Shown: positions 1 to 8,755, counted from the stretch's first letter. The stretch is DNA of 64,000 nucleotides from Corynebacterium afermentans subsp. lipophilum (GCF_030408375.1 NZ_CP046530.1:62001-126000); one strand, 5' to 3'. Made by a program: numbers and translations. Notes: generated from the sequence alone by a model not told the origin.

Positions 1-1959
1 CCGATCCGCGACATTCGCCTCACCGACGAGGTGCAGGAGGACAACGCCGAGCTGCAGCAGGCCATCGACGCCCAGCTGGGCAAGGTCGCCCCGTTCGCGC
101 TGGAGCCGGGCGAATCTATGGACGTGACCGTGACCGTGAAGGCCCCGGCCGGCCGCCACGACAACGTCGCGGGCGTGACCGTGCCGCCGGTGACCATCCC
201 GGCCACCACGATCCCGGGCACCACGAACCCGCACACGACCGTGCCGGGTACCACGGTGCCGTCGACAGTGGTGACTGTGACCGCGCCGCCGGATGACGCC
301 TCCTCCGACTCCCCGCAGCTGGAGATCCTCAAGGAGATCAAGCGCGAGGACGAGGGCGACGACGCATGGCGCGACGCCGAAGAAGCCGGCGACGCACTGC
401 CGATCGGCGAGGGCGAGCCGATGCAGCTGCGTTACACGGTGACCAACACCGGTTCGGTGGCGCTCGAGGGCGTGGATGTTGTGGACAACGTCACCCGCCT
501 GGACGAGGGCGACGCCGACGAGTTCACCGCGCTGATCAACGACGAGCTGGAGAAGGCAGGCCGCGGGCGTGCCCTCGAGCCGGGCGAATCCGCCAAGATC
601 GTGATCACGGTGGCGGCGCCGGCTGGCTACCACGTCAACGAGGCGATCGCGACCGCCCCGCCGGTCACCGCCACCGAGACTGTGGTCAGCTCCGTCCCGG
701 GCACGACCAATGAGACGACGACGGTTCCGGGCAGCTTCGTCACCGAGACCACGGTGGTGGAGCGCACCCCGAACACGCCGACGAACAAGGCGCAGTCCAC
801 CCCGACCACGGGTGCGGCACCGTGCGAGTGCGAAGTCACCACCATCACGGAGACCCCGGATCCGGTGACCACCACCTTGGCAGGTGAGCTGACCACCATC
901 ACCCCGGACCCGGTGACCTCTGAGGTGACCATCACGGAGACCCCGGACCCGGTCACCTCCGAGGTGACCACCACGGAGATCCCGGAGCCGATCGTCACCA
1001 CTGTGGTGCAGACGCAGGATCCGATCACGGTCACTCGCACCACGCCGGTCACCACCGTGCAGACGGTGACGCCGGAGCCGCAGACGGTGGTCACCACCGT
1101 TGAGGGTCCGGAAGTGACCACCACGCCGGATGTTCCGGGCCAGGTGGTTGTGGTTGTGGACGACTCCGGCAAGACCGTCACCGAGGTCGCACCGACCCCG
1201 GTGGATGGCTACACCCCGCCGGTGACCGCGACGGCAACGTACACGCTGCCGCCGGTGGTCACGGAGACACTGCCGCAGGTCACGGTCACTGAAGTGGGGA
1301 CGAGCACCCCGGCCGTGGTCACCCCGACGGGCACGCCGGACGAGGGCAGCGTCCTCGGCCGCTGTGTGGCCAACGCGGTGCGCTCGCCGATCCTGTACAT
1401 GGTGCCGCTGCTGCTGGCGGGCCAGGTGCTGGGTGAGGTCGCAGCCCCGTACGTCAAGGCGGTCAACGACCAGTTCAACCAGATCTCCGCGGAGATCCAG
1501 GACGAGATCCGCCGCAAGACGCCGAACTTCGGTCACGGCCGTCGCGGTCACGAGAACGAGCAGGTTGCCGAGCTGCGCGCGAAGGCCGAGGCCGCCAACC
1601 GCATGCTGCAGGAACTGGCAATGCGCCCGGAGGTGCAGGAGTACGGCCAGTGGGCAGCCATCGCCGCGGGCGTGGTTGTCGCGGGCTCCGTCCTCTACGA
1701 TTGGTGCACCAACGAGGCTGGCGAGGCGTTCACCGCCATCGGCCCGAACAAGTCCAGCTCCATCGACGACGTTCGCGTGGGCGGCTCCTCGCTCCGCGGC
1801 CGCGGCGATGAGGCCGAGACCATCGTCGCGCCGGTGACCGACACCAACGCCGACGAGGCAACTGGCGAGGCTGAGGATGGTTCCTCTGAGGGATCCTCGG
1901 ATGGATCCTCCGGCAGCTCGGATGGCTCCTCTGACGGATCCTCCGGCTCCTCGAAGTAA
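1..1959 (+). CDS. Large Thr/Pro-rich surface protein, C-terminal part (5' end outside window)
   Basis: The reading frame is open from base 1, so the gene starts upstream; 652 residues are visible. Two DUF11-like blocks (about residues 1-60 and 120-215, the second with VTNTGSVALEGVDVVDN) are each followed by Thr/Pro-rich stalk. A C-E-C-E motif (Cys275, Cys277) sits in the stalk near residue 275. The C-terminal module starts at Arg454-Cys455, has a hydrophobic segment, an amphipathic region and a second hydrophobic segment ending at Cys569, then a tail of GSSDGSS-like repeats. I infer a cell-wall or outer-envelope surface protein anchored by this two-helix hairpin; no LPxTG sorting signal is seen. 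The same hairpin type occurs in the protein at 30898-31542, and the stalk resembles that of the protein at 61937. Function unknown, possibly adhesin-like. Confidence 0.85.
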   Translation, partial: PIRDIRLTDEVQEDNAELQQAIDAQLGKVAPFALEPGESMDVTVTVKAPAGRHDNVAGVTVPPVTIPATTIPGTTNPHTTVPGTTVPSTVVTVTAPPDDASSDSPQLEILKEIKREDEGDDAWRDAEEAGDALPIGEGEPMQLRYTVTNTGSVALEGVDVVDNVTRLDEGDADEFTALINDELEKAGRGRALEPGESAKIVITVAAPAGYHVNEAIATAPPVTATETVVSSVPGTTNETTTVPGSFVTETTVVERTPNTPTNKAQSTPTTGAAPCECEVTTITETPDPVTTTLAGELTTITPDPVTSEVTITETPDPVTSEVTTTEIPEPIVTTVVQTQDPITVTRTTPVTTVQTVTPEPQTVVTTVEGPEVTTTPDVPGQVVVVVDDSGKTVTEVAPTPVDGYTPPVTATATYTLPPVVTETLPQVTVTEVGTSTPAVVTPTGTPDEGSVLGRCVANAVRSPILYMVPLLLAGQVLGEVAAPYVKAVNDQFNQISAEIQDEIRRKTPNFGHGRRGHENEQVAELRAKAEAANRMLQELAMRPEVQEYGQWAAIAAGVVVAGSVLYDWCTNEAGEAFTAIGPNKSSSIDDVRVGGSSLRGRGDEAETIVAPVTDTNADEATGEAEDGSSEGSSDGSSGSSDGSSDGSSGSSK

Positions 1960-1975
1960 CCCCTCGAGCGCGTAG

Positions 1976-2011
1976 AACCCCGGCAGGTCGAACCACCTGC
2001 CGGGGTTCTTT
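1976..2011 (+). terminator. Rho-independent terminator of the surface protein gene
   Basis: A perfect 13-bp stem (1976-1988 with 1995-2007) with a 6-nt loop is followed by TTCTTT, 16 bp after the stop codon. Confidence 0.9.
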
Positions 2012-2044
2012 GCTGCCCGAGCCCTTTGCCCGAGCCCCTTGCCT

Positions 2045-2119
2045 CGCAAACCAGGAGCAAGCACCCAGGAGCATGGGCCTAAAACGGCTTTCCTCCGGTG
2101 TGCTTGCTCAGGGTCTGCG
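2045..2119. repeat. REP-like palindromic repeat B1 (3' side of DUF559 gene B)
   Basis: This about 75-bp element begins CGCAAACCAGGAG and ends CTCAGGGTCTGCG. It contains a perfect 9-bp inverted pair, GAGCAAGCA (2055-2063) and TGCTTGCTC (2101-2109). It overlaps the stop codon of the gene at 2108-3127. It aligns with the reverse complement of repeat B2 at 3203-3277, most strongly at both ends, so the gene lies between inverted copies. The neighbouring surface gene already has its own terminator, so this is not simply one. Confidence 0.8.
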
Positions 2120-3127
2120 GAACATGTCGACGGCTTCCTGCAAGTCCGGCGGCAGCGCCACGTTGCGCCCCGGTCCGATCGGTGTGTAGCCCTTCGGCTT
2201 CACCTGCACGGGAAGCAGGCCCCGGGCAGCCGGCCACGCGTTGCGGATGCGTTGGATCAAATCGTCTTCATCGCCCCAGAAGTTGCTGGTGTAGAAGTGC
2301 AAGACTTTGTATCCGCGCTCGGCGAGCCAGTCGTCACGCACACGCTGCTTGCGCAGTACGTCATGGGGGACCTCCTCGTATTTTTCCCACCCGTCGACCT
2401 CCACGACGAGGTTGTCGCCGATGAGGAAGTCAACCCGGTACGGTCCGATCGCCGCCTGGGTGCGGTACGGGACCCCGTGGGCATCGAGGATCAGGCGCAG
2501 GAGGGACTCGTAGGGCGAATCCGAAAGTTTGCTGGCCAGCGGGAGCGCTTTGCGGGCGTTGGCGATTCCTTTCGTGCCGGCGAGCCGGGAGATGGTGGCG
2601 CGGAACTGGTGCAGCAGTTCCGCGTACAGGTGGTCGCCGTGGCCGGAGAGCACGCTGTCTATCGCTATGACGCCTTCGCGCACGCCGCGTTCACGGGCAA
2701 TGTCGATGGCGGTGCGGATCGCGTTGGTGTAGCGCACGGGCCCGTCATAGATGATGTCGGCTTCCGGGATCTGCCGGTGGCGGTACTCGTACCCGGTCCA
2801 GCCGCCTTTGGTGGAGGCCGGGCGCCCATTCGGCACCGCAAGCGTGACGGGTTCGTTGCGTGCGATGGTCCACACACCGTTCAGCCTGGCTGCCGAGCAG
2901 TCGATGAGTACCGCGCGTCTGCTTTGGCACCCGGCTGCGTAGCACCGCAAAAACGCCCGCTGGTACTCCTTGAGCTTCTTCCACGTCGCGGCGCAGAAGT
3001 AGATCGACTTGGTCAGCTGCACCATCTCGCCGTCACTGATGCGCCGGTGCGTTTCGGTGTCCACGGACGACACCCTCCGCAGGTCGACGAGCTTTTCCCG
3101 CAGCTCTTTCTTCCGCGTGTCTTTCAT
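2108..3127 (-). CDS. DUF559 endonuclease-like protein with AbiEi-like N-terminus (gene B)
   Basis: 339 aa. The ATG at 3127 is chosen because AAGGGGGGG stands just upstream; the longer frame to 3196 has no such signal. The N-terminal part resembles the winged-helix region of AbiEi-type antitoxin proteins (LTKSIYF, SAARLNGVWTI). The C-terminal part has the DUF559/Vsr-like nuclease pattern: SPYESLLR, then YRVDFLI and VVEVDGWEKY, which supply the acidic D...E-x-D set. It is a close paralogue of the gene at 15573-16571 over its full length. REP-like repeats lie on both sides in inverted orientation. The substrate is unknown; a role in acting on the flanking hairpins is my inference. Alternatives are a solitary defence nuclease or a toxin-antitoxin relic. 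Confidence 0.8.
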   Translation of the reverse strand: MKDTRKKELREKLVDLRRVSSVDTETHRRISDGEMVQLTKSIYFCAATWKKLKEYQRAFLRCYAAGCQSRRAVLIDCSAARLNGVWTIARNEPVTLAVPNGRPASTKGGWTGYEYRHRQIPEADIIYDGPVRYTNAIRTAIDIARERGVREGVIAIDSVLSGHGDHLYAELLHQFRATISRLAGTKGIANARKALPLASKLSDSPYESLLRLILDAHGVPYRTQAAIGPYRVDFLIGDNLVVEVDGWEKYEEVPHDVLRKQRVRDDWLAERGYKVLHFYTSNFWGDEDDLIQRIRNAWPAARGLLPVQVKPKGYTPIGPGRNVALPPDLQEAVDMFRRP

Positions 3128-3202
3128 TAGTCCCCCCCCTTGACTAATTACCCCGCTGCGGAGACTACCGGAGGCGCGTTGCTTCCGCCTGCGCACCCCT
3201 CA

Positions 3203-3277
3203 CAGACCCTGAGCAGAACCCCCGGAGCATGGGCCGAAAACAGCCATGCTCCGGGGTGATTCCTCCTGGTTTGCGGG
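3203..3277. repeat. REP-like palindromic repeat B2 (5' side of DUF559 gene B)
   Basis: The element begins CAGACCCTGAGCAG and ends CTCCTGGTTTGCG. It holds a perfect 13-bp inverted pair, CCCCGGAGCATGG (3220-3232) and CCATGCTCCGGGG (3244-3256), around an 11-nt loop. It lies between two divergently transcribed genes, where no terminator is needed. It is an inverted copy of B1. Confidence 0.85.
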
Positions 3278-3377
3278 AAAGAGGCGGGAAAAGCGGCGGA
3301 AAAGGCAAAAGGTGAGGACCGACACTTTACTGCCCGGAACCCTTGTGCAAGCTGAGAGTCAGCGTTAGGGTGCGCGT

Positions 3378-3929
3378 GTGTTTACGGAACGTGAGGTCGT
3401 CGTAAAGCAAACAAAAGCTCTTGGCCGCGACACGTTCGCGATTGAGGGACCGGGTGGGACCCCGCTGGGCACGGCCCGTCAGACACTCAAGATGAGCGAT
3501 TTGGTCAAGGCGTCGCGCGGGGTGGAGGTCTTCGATGCGGATGGCGCGCATGTGCTGAGCATTGAGGATCCGGTGAACTTCATCCGCGATAAGTACATCG
3601 TGCACCTGGTCACCCCGCCGCTGCAGCTGGCCAAGCTGACAAAGCGGTTTTCCTGGATCGGGGCGAAGTTCGATGTGGAGATGGCTGGCCTGCCGGACGT
3701 GCAGATCCAGGGCCAGGCCTTCCAGCTGAACTACACACTGACCAGCCAGGGGCGCGTGGTCGCGCGCGTGGACGCCGAGTATTCCGGCATGGGGCGGATG
3801 CTCATGGGCAAGACCAGCTACCGGGTGCGCATTGAGCCCGGGCTGGACGAGCGCCAGCACGCGGCGGTCATCGGCATCACGCTGGCGATTGACATGCGCC
3901 GCGCGAAGATGCGCAGGAACTCGAGTTAA
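3378..3929 (+). CDS. LURP-one-related / scramblase-like family protein
   Basis: 183 aa, GTG start. The predicted beta-rich protein fits the LURP-one-related (tubby-like) fold: an N-terminal REVVVKQ strand, LGTARQTL, central FDVEMAGLPDVQIQGQAF and a C-terminal YRVRIEPG. Bacterial members have no settled function; membrane-lipid or phosphoinositide binding is suggested by the fold only. No signal peptide or membrane segment is seen. It stands alone between the DUF559 locus and the repeat-rich region upstream of the metalloprotease. Confidence 0.65.
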   Translation: MFTEREVVVKQTKALGRDTFAIEGPGGTPLGTARQTLKMSDLVKASRGVEVFDADGAHVLSIEDPVNFIRDKYIVHLVTPPLQLAKLTKRFSWIGAKFDVEMAGLPDVQIQGQAFQLNYTLTSQGRVVARVDAEYSGMGRMLMGKTSYRVRIEPGLDERQHAAVIGITLAIDMRRAKMRRNSS

Positions 3930-4429
3930 GGGGCTTTTTGCTTTGCGACGGCTCCGTGGCCCCGCAGCGGGGGTAAAAAACGGGGGTAGGGGGTAAAACG
4001 GGATTGCTGAACAATCCGCCGATCTTTGAACAATCCGGTGCACACACCGGTATTTCACGGGAAAAACCGGGCTACCTGAGAGGCAATGAGTTGTATGTTC
4101 AACCCGAATGCGCTGGTAGAGCCGTGATTAGTCAGCATTATGCAAGAAAACACCTGAAAGTGCATAGTATGCAGTTGTGGTGGATTGTTCAACCATCTAA
4201 CGCCGCGCGCGGTTCGATCGTTCAACAAAGCTGACGAAATCGCGGAAGTACCACCCGGATTGCTGAACAATCCGCAGGCCACAATGGGTGGAAACGTTGA
4301 ACAATCCGGAAAGAATGTTCAACGATTTCAAGGTTTTTTCAGGCTTTCCCCGAGCGGTTTACCAGCGCATATTTGGTGCATAAACTCGTGGATGTAACAA
4401 AGAGAACACACCATCAAGGAGTCACCGAG
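3930..4429. other. 500-bp non-coding region rich in TGAACAATCC motifs
   Basis: No convincing gene is found here; the short frames lack ribosome-binding sites and read through the repeats. Five exact copies of TGAACAATCC or its complement occur at 4008-4017, 4027-4036, 4182-4191 (reverse), 4264-4273 and 4298-4307. Partial copies occur near 4097, 4216 and 4317. Two copies form hairpins: GGATTG/CAATCC (4001-4017) and CGGATTG/CAATCCG (4256-4274). It is probably a regulatory region for the protease gene that follows, or a REP-like cluster. Confidence 0.75.
4001..4324. repeat. Cluster of TGAACAATCC repeats, two of them palindromic
   Basis: At least five exact 10-mers and three degenerate copies lie in both orientations within about 320 bp. 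Spacing is irregular, so this is neither a simple tandem array nor a CRISPR. A related motif with one extra A, TGAACAAATCC, occurs at 57226 after another DUF559-like gene. Confidence 0.8.
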
Positions 4430-5758
4430 ATGCGAGCAGCATTCCGAAACACCATCGCCGCAGTAGTTGCCGCCGCCATCGCGGTGTCCGGCGTTACCGT
4501 CGCAGGCGCAGCTGAGGAGGTTCAGCTAGCGCCAGTGCGCACTAACACCGCAACGCTTATCGACTCCGATGGCGACGGCATTCCGGATATCTGGGAGGAA
4601 CAAGGCGTCGTGTTAGCCGACGGCACGGAAATCCCCCTGCCGGACTGGGGCGCGGACCCCAACCGCCCGGATGTGTTCCTCCAGCTGAATTGGATGGCTT
4701 CCGAATACGACACTCTGGGCTGCAACACGTCCGCCGCCCGCGAGTGCGCAAGCGCCAACCGCACCTCCTACGCCCCGTCGACGCAGGCCCTGGATGATCT
4801 GGTGGACCTGTTCGACGATCACGGTATTAACCTGCACATCGACGCCGGTGCGCACTACACCAACATCGCCAACTACACCGATACTCACGGCGGCGAGAGC
4901 ATCGACTACCGCGACGTCTACTTCAGCCCGAGCCGGCACGAGGCGTTCCAGCTCATCGACAACATCAACGCCCTCGGCGAGCGCGACAACATCTTCCGCT
5001 CCGGCGTACTCGGCGACCGGATGCGTGCAGGCTCGAATGCCACGGGCCTGTCGCTGGTGGGCGATAACGCCTTCTACATCGCCAACCCAGGCGGGCGCGC
5101 CACCGACATGCAGGTGCGCAACACCATCCTGCACGAGTTCGGCCACACGTTGGGCCTGCGCCACTGGGGTGCCGCCAAGTACGTCGAGGACTTCGCTGAG
5201 GGCTCGCCGATGCAAGACGGCTACCACTCGGTGATGAACTACAACCACCAGTTCGACTACTTCAACTACTCCGAGCAGCCCTACTTCGCCAACACCCCGC
5301 AGGGTAGGGTGTTCATCCCCGCCGACTGGGACAGCCTGGAAATCGACAGCCCGCGTATCGGTGTCTACGCCGAATCCATCGGCGCCCGCGCCGACATCGC
5401 CGACAAGGCAGACGTTGAAGAGGTTGCACAGCCCGAGGAAAACGTCGAGACCACCCAGCCTGCACCCGTCGAGGTCGCCGAAGAACACGCAATGGTCGAG
5501 CTCGTCCCGGCCGAAGAAATCACCGAGGAACCAGCCGTAGACGCCGAGTCCCAGCCGGGTGCCACCCCCACCACACCGGCCCAGGACGAACCCAAGGCCC
5601 ACCCCAAGGTCGAAGAAGTCAAACCCGCCAAGGCAGACACCCCGAAGCAGACCAACAACCAGACCAACAACCAGCCCAACATCGCAATCATCATCGGCGG
5701 TGTCATCGCAGCCCTAGCAGCCCTCGGCATCGGCGCAGCATTCTTCGCAATGCGCTAA
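4430..5758 (+). CDS. Secreted, membrane-anchored metzincin-type zinc metalloprotease
   Basis: 442 aa. The ATG at 4430 follows AAGGAG with good spacing. Order of parts: signal peptide (about 1-29, cleavage near AGAAEE), a calcium-binding type DSDGDGIPDIWEE loop, a catalytic domain with HEFGHTLGLRH (His235, Glu236, His239, His245) and a downstream SVMNY Met-turn. An acidic, Pro/Ala-rich linker (about 330-405) and a C-terminal transmembrane helix follow, ending in AFFAMR. The zinc motif HExxHxxGxxH plus Met-turn is the metzincin signature; the subfamily is not clear to me. It should act outside the membrane, tethered to the cell. The substrate is unknown. The upstream region carries many TGAACAATCC sites that could control expression. 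Confidence 0.85.
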   Translation: MRAAFRNTIAAVVAAAIAVSGVTVAGAAEEVQLAPVRTNTATLIDSDGDGIPDIWEEQGVVLADGTEIPLPDWGADPNRPDVFLQLNWMASEYDTLGCNTSAARECASANRTSYAPSTQALDDLVDLFDDHGINLHIDAGAHYTNIANYTDTHGGESIDYRDVYFSPSRHEAFQLIDNINALGERDNIFRSGVLGDRMRAGSNATGLSLVGDNAFYIANPGGRATDMQVRNTILHEFGHTLGLRHWGAAKYVEDFAEGSPMQDGYHSVMNYNHQFDYFNYSEQPYFANTPQGRVFIPADWDSLEIDSPRIGVYAESIGARADIADKADVEEVAQPEENVETTQPAPVEVAEEHAMVELVPAEEITEEPAVDAESQPGATPTTPAQDEPKAHPKVEEVKPAKADTPKQTNNQTNNQPNIAIIIGGVIAALAALGIGAAFFAMR

Positions 5759-5775
5759 GAGCAACAAATACACAG

Positions 5776-5806
5776 AGTGCGTCCCGCAACCGGGGCGCAC
5801 TTTTTT
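5776..5806 (+). terminator. Terminator after the metalloprotease gene
   Basis: An 11-bp stem (5776-5786 with 5791-5801, one G-T pair) is followed by TTTTTT. Confidence 0.85.
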
Positions 5807-5826
5807 GTGCGCGGTACCATCTGCCC

Positions 5827-7179
5827 ATGACTAAGGCGCAGCGCTGGGGATTTTTCGCGGTGGTTTCGCTCGGGCTACTCATGATCGGCCTGGATAACTC
5901 CATCCTCTATACGGCGCTGCCGGCGCTGGAGCACGCGCTCGGCGCGGGCCCGGAGCAGGGCCTGTGGATCATCAACGCGTACCCGCTGGTGCTCTCCGGC
6001 CTGCTGCTGGGCACCGGCGCGCTGGGCGACAGGGTGGGCCACCGCCTGATGTTCATCGTGGGCCTGACCATCTTCGGCCTGGCCTCCCTGGGTGCGGCGT
6101 TCGCGCCCGGGCCGCTGGAGCTGATTGTCGCGCGCGGGATTCTCGGTATGGGCGCGGCGGTGATGATGCCGGCCACGCTCGCGCTGATCCGCCTGACGTT
6201 TCCGGACGAGCGCGAGCGCAACACCGCCATCGGCATCTGGGGCTCGGTGGCGGTGGCGGGCGGCGCGCTCGGCCCGGTGGTCGGCGGCGCGCTGATCCAG
6301 CATTTCTGGGTCGGCTCCGTCTTCCTCATCAACGTGCCCATCGTGGTGATCGCGCTGGTGCTCACCGTCGCGCTCGCGCCGGAAAACCTGCCCAACCCGG
6401 ACAAGCAGTGGGACGTGGTCTCTTCCTTCTACGCCCTGGTCGCGCTGTCGGGCCTGACCATGGCCATCAAGCAGGCCGCCCAAAGCCCCGCCTCCACTCT
6501 CGCCGCCCTGGCCGCGGCCGCCGTCGGTGCATGGTTGTTCGTGCGCCGCCAGCACCGCCTCGTGGACCCGCTGCTGACCTTCGACATCTTCCGCTCCCGC
6601 CTGTTCACCGGCGGCGTCCTCGCGGCAGCCGGCGGCATGTTCGTCCTCGCCGGCGCCGAACTGATGACCACGCAGAAGCTGCAGCTTGTCGACGCACTCA
6701 CGCCCCTTACCGCCGGCGCCACCGTCGCCGTGATGGCCTTATCCGCCATCCCGGCCTCCGTCCTCGGCGGGGCATATCTGCACAAGATCGGCTTCCTGCC
6801 GTTGATCACGGGAGGGTTTTTCGGGGCGGTAGTGGGGGCGGTGGCGTTGGCGACCGGATGGACGTCGATAGGCATGGTGCTTTTGGGGCTGTCCGCTGGT
6901 TCGGTGATGAGTGTCTCCTCGATCGCGATCATCGGGTCCGCCCCGATGCACCGCTCCGGGATGGCCGCGGGTGTGGAGGAGGTGTCCTACGAGCTGGGCA
7001 CGCTGGTTACCGTGGCGCTGACGGGGTCGCTGCTGCAGGCGGCGCTGGACCGCGGGGTGGAGTACACGGACGCTTACAACGGGGTGATCGGCGTGCTGGC
7101 TGCGGGCGCCGCGTGTTTTGCTGTGGCCACCTGGTGGTGTTTCCGCGACAACCCGAAGTCTGGAGGAGTCGATGCCTGA
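5827..7179 (+). CDS. MFS drug-type exporter (DHA2/EmrB-QacA-like)
   Basis: 450 aa, a multi-pass membrane protein with about 12-14 hydrophobic segments. The N-terminal LDNSILYTALPAL corresponds to motif D1 of the DHA2 family; GDRVGHRLMF is the loop 2-3 motif A and GSVAVAGGALGPVVGG resembles motif C of antiporters. This predicts proton-driven export of a hydrophobic compound. The substrate is not predictable. The stop codon overlaps the start of the next gene (7172), so the two are translationally coupled. Confidence 0.85.
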   Translation: MTKAQRWGFFAVVSLGLLMIGLDNSILYTALPALEHALGAGPEQGLWIINAYPLVLSGLLLGTGALGDRVGHRLMFIVGLTIFGLASLGAAFAPGPLELIVARGILGMGAAVMMPATLALIRLTFPDERERNTAIGIWGSVAVAGGALGPVVGGALIQHFWVGSVFLINVPIVVIALVLTVALAPENLPNPDKQWDVVSSFYALVALSGLTMAIKQAAQSPASTLAALAAAAVGAWLFVRRQHRLVDPLLTFDIFRSRLFTGGVLAAAGGMFVLAGAELMTTQKLQLVDALTPLTAGATVAVMALSAIPASVLGGAYLHKIGFLPLITGGFFGAVVGAVALATGWTSIGMVLLGLSAGSVMSVSSIAIIGSAPMHRSGMAAGVEEVSYELGTLVTVALTGSLLQAALDRGVEYTDAYNGVIGVLAAGAACFAVATWWCFRDNPKSGGVDA

Positions 7180-8365
7180 CATGAACCCCCGCGCGTGGCA
7201 CCGCAAAGCCTCGCGCCCGGTGAGCATCTGGATGGCGGTGTTCATCCTCGTCGGCCTTGCGCACCCGTTCATCCCGGACGGGTCGTGGCTGCTCATCCAC
7301 ATTTTCACGCTGGGGATTTTGACCAACTCGATTATGTTGTGGTCCCAAAACCTCACCGAGCGCTTCTTGGGGCAAAAGCTTGACCACGCTTCACGGCCCG
7401 CCCAACTGACCCGCACCTACCTCTTCAACGCCGCCACCATCGCCGTGCTGGTGGGGCAGCTTGCCCGGTGGTACTGGCTGGTGTGGGTTGGTGCTGCGGT
7501 GGTGGCGGTCGTGCTGGCCTGGCACGCGGCGGTGCTGGTGCGCCAGGTGCGTTCGGCGCCGCGCCAGCACGCCGGGGTGTTGGGCTTTGTCGCCTCCGCG
7601 TGCTGCCTGCCGGTGGGTGCCGTCTTAGGCGCGGCGCTTTCCGCGGGGCTGCCGGGGCAGTGGCATTCCGCGGTACGCCAGGCGCACATGTTCACCAACG
7701 TGGGCGGCTTCGTGGGGTTCGCGGCGATGGGTGCGTTGAGCGTCCTGTTCCCGGCGATGTGGCGCACCCGCGGCCAGGATCGCGTCGGCGTGGCGCTCGC
7801 GCTGGCCGGCATTGGTGTTGCTGTGGCGGTGGCGGGCTCGCTGCTGCGTCTGCCCGTGGTGGTGGGCGCGGGCACCGTGGTGATCCTGGCCGGCTGGGTG
7901 TGGCTCTACCAGGGGTTCGTGGCCAGCGCGCTGACGGTGCTCAAGGATCCGCGCGACCGTGTGACCTACCCGGCGCTGTCCGCGCTGTTCGCGGTGACCT
8001 GGCTTATCGGCGGGCTGACCTGGTATGCGGTGCGCCTGTTCGGCGGGGCGGGGGAGATTCCCACCCTGCCGCTGCTGCTCGGGTTCGCCGGCCAGCTGCT
8101 CATTGGCACCATGAGCTACCTCATGCCCACCACCATGGGCGGCGGGCCGGCGGCGGTGAAGGCGGGTCTGCGGGAGCTCAACCGGGGCGCCTACCTGCGC
8201 GCCGGCCTGTTCAATGCGTCGCTTCTGGCCTGGCTCGTGGTGGACAACTCGCATGCCCGCATCGTGCTGTCGTTTGTCGCCTTCGGTGTGCTGGTGGCGT
8301 TTCTGCCGCTCATGGCGCGTGCAGTGAAGGCGCAGGTGGCCGTGATTAGATCACGTCGACCTTAA
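7172..8365 (+). CDS. Multi-pass membrane protein, like the membrane domain of actinobacterial copper nitrite reductases
   Basis: 397 aa. The ATG at 7172 follows GGAGGAG and overlaps the MFS stop by 8 bp. There are about ten hydrophobic segments. Histidines that could bind metal or haem lie in HIFTLGILTN and RQAHMFTNVGG, with a late LMPTTMGGGP loop. My recollection is that some actinobacterial AniA-type nitrite reductases carry such a domain fused to a cupredoxin and multicopper oxidase; here only this domain is present. A convergent gene for a single cupredoxin overlaps its 3' end by 20 bp. With the flavohaemoglobin nearby, a role in nitrite/NO chemistry or copper handling is inferred, not shown. 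Confidence 0.6.
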   Translation: MPDMNPRAWHRKASRPVSIWMAVFILVGLAHPFIPDGSWLLIHIFTLGILTNSIMLWSQNLTERFLGQKLDHASRPAQLTRTYLFNAATIAVLVGQLARWYWLVWVGAAVVAVVLAWHAAVLVRQVRSAPRQHAGVLGFVASACCLPVGAVLGAALSAGLPGQWHSAVRQAHMFTNVGGFVGFAAMGALSVLFPAMWRTRGQDRVGVALALAGIGVAVAVAGSLLRLPVVVGAGTVVILAGWVWLYQGFVASALTVLKDPRDRVTYPALSALFAVTWLIGGLTWYAVRLFGGAGEIPTLPLLLGFAGQLLIGTMSYLMPTTMGGGPAAVKAGLRELNRGAYLRAGLFNASLLAWLVVDNSHARIVLSFVAFGVLVAFLPLMARAVKAQVAVIRSRRP

Positions 8366-8729
8366 ACGTCATCCCCATCGTCTTGTGCCCGGCGATGGTG
8401 CACCACCCGCGGGTGTCCTTGTTGAATTCCCCGAAGTAGGTCGTGCTGGCCTCGCCGGGGGAGAGCCGGCCGGAGTTGGCCTCCCCGATTTTCAGGTCGT
8501 GCTCCTTCTCGCCGTCGTTGACCAGGTTGACCACCAGCTTGGTGCCGCGCGGGACCTCGATCCGGTCGGGGACGTAGCGCATACGCTCGATGCGCACGTC
8601 CGCGGTGACAACGTCGTCGCCGGTGGGCAGTTCACCTTCTTGGGACTGCGTGATCACCGCCGTAGCGGCGACGGCTGCGACACCCGCGGCGACAACCGTC
8701 CACGCTGCAGCATCTACCGCACGTGACAT
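8346..8729 (-). CDS. Membrane-anchored single-domain cupredoxin
   Basis: 127 aa. The ATG at 8729 is preferred to a TTG at 8747 because GGAGGAG lies between them at good distance. An N-terminal transmembrane or uncleaved signal segment (about 9-26) is followed by a cupredoxin domain. The type 1 copper ligands can be read as His77 (EHDL), Cys110 (WCTIAGH), His115 and Met118 or Met120. It should sit on the outer face of the membrane as an electron carrier or copper protein. It is divergent from the regulator gene at 8822 and convergent with the membrane protein gene. Confidence 0.8.
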   Translation of the reverse strand: MSRAVDAAAWTVVAAGVAAVAATAVITQSQEGELPTGDDVVTADVRIERMRYVPDRIEVPRGTKLVVNLVNDGEKEHDLKIGEANSGRLSPGEASTTYFGEFNKDTRGWCTIAGHKTMGMTFKVDVI

Positions 8730-8755
8730 CGGGTCAGCTCCTCCCAAAAACCAAG

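Noticed and set aside
2108..3127. Insertion sequence at the DUF559 loci
   Set aside because: No transposase of a known class and no obvious target-site duplication; the flanking repeats are palindromic rather than simple terminal repeats.
3220..3256. Hairpin of repeat B2 as a terminator
   Set aside because: It lies between divergent genes, has no T run on either side and matches an inverted copy beyond the gene.
3952..3990. Terminator after the LURP-one-like gene
   Set aside because: Only a 5-bp GC stem, followed by A-rich rather than T-rich sequence on the plus strand.
4004..4397. Short open frames in the region before the metalloprotease
   Set aside because: They overlap the TGAACAATCC repeats, lack ribosome-binding sites and do not look like proteins.
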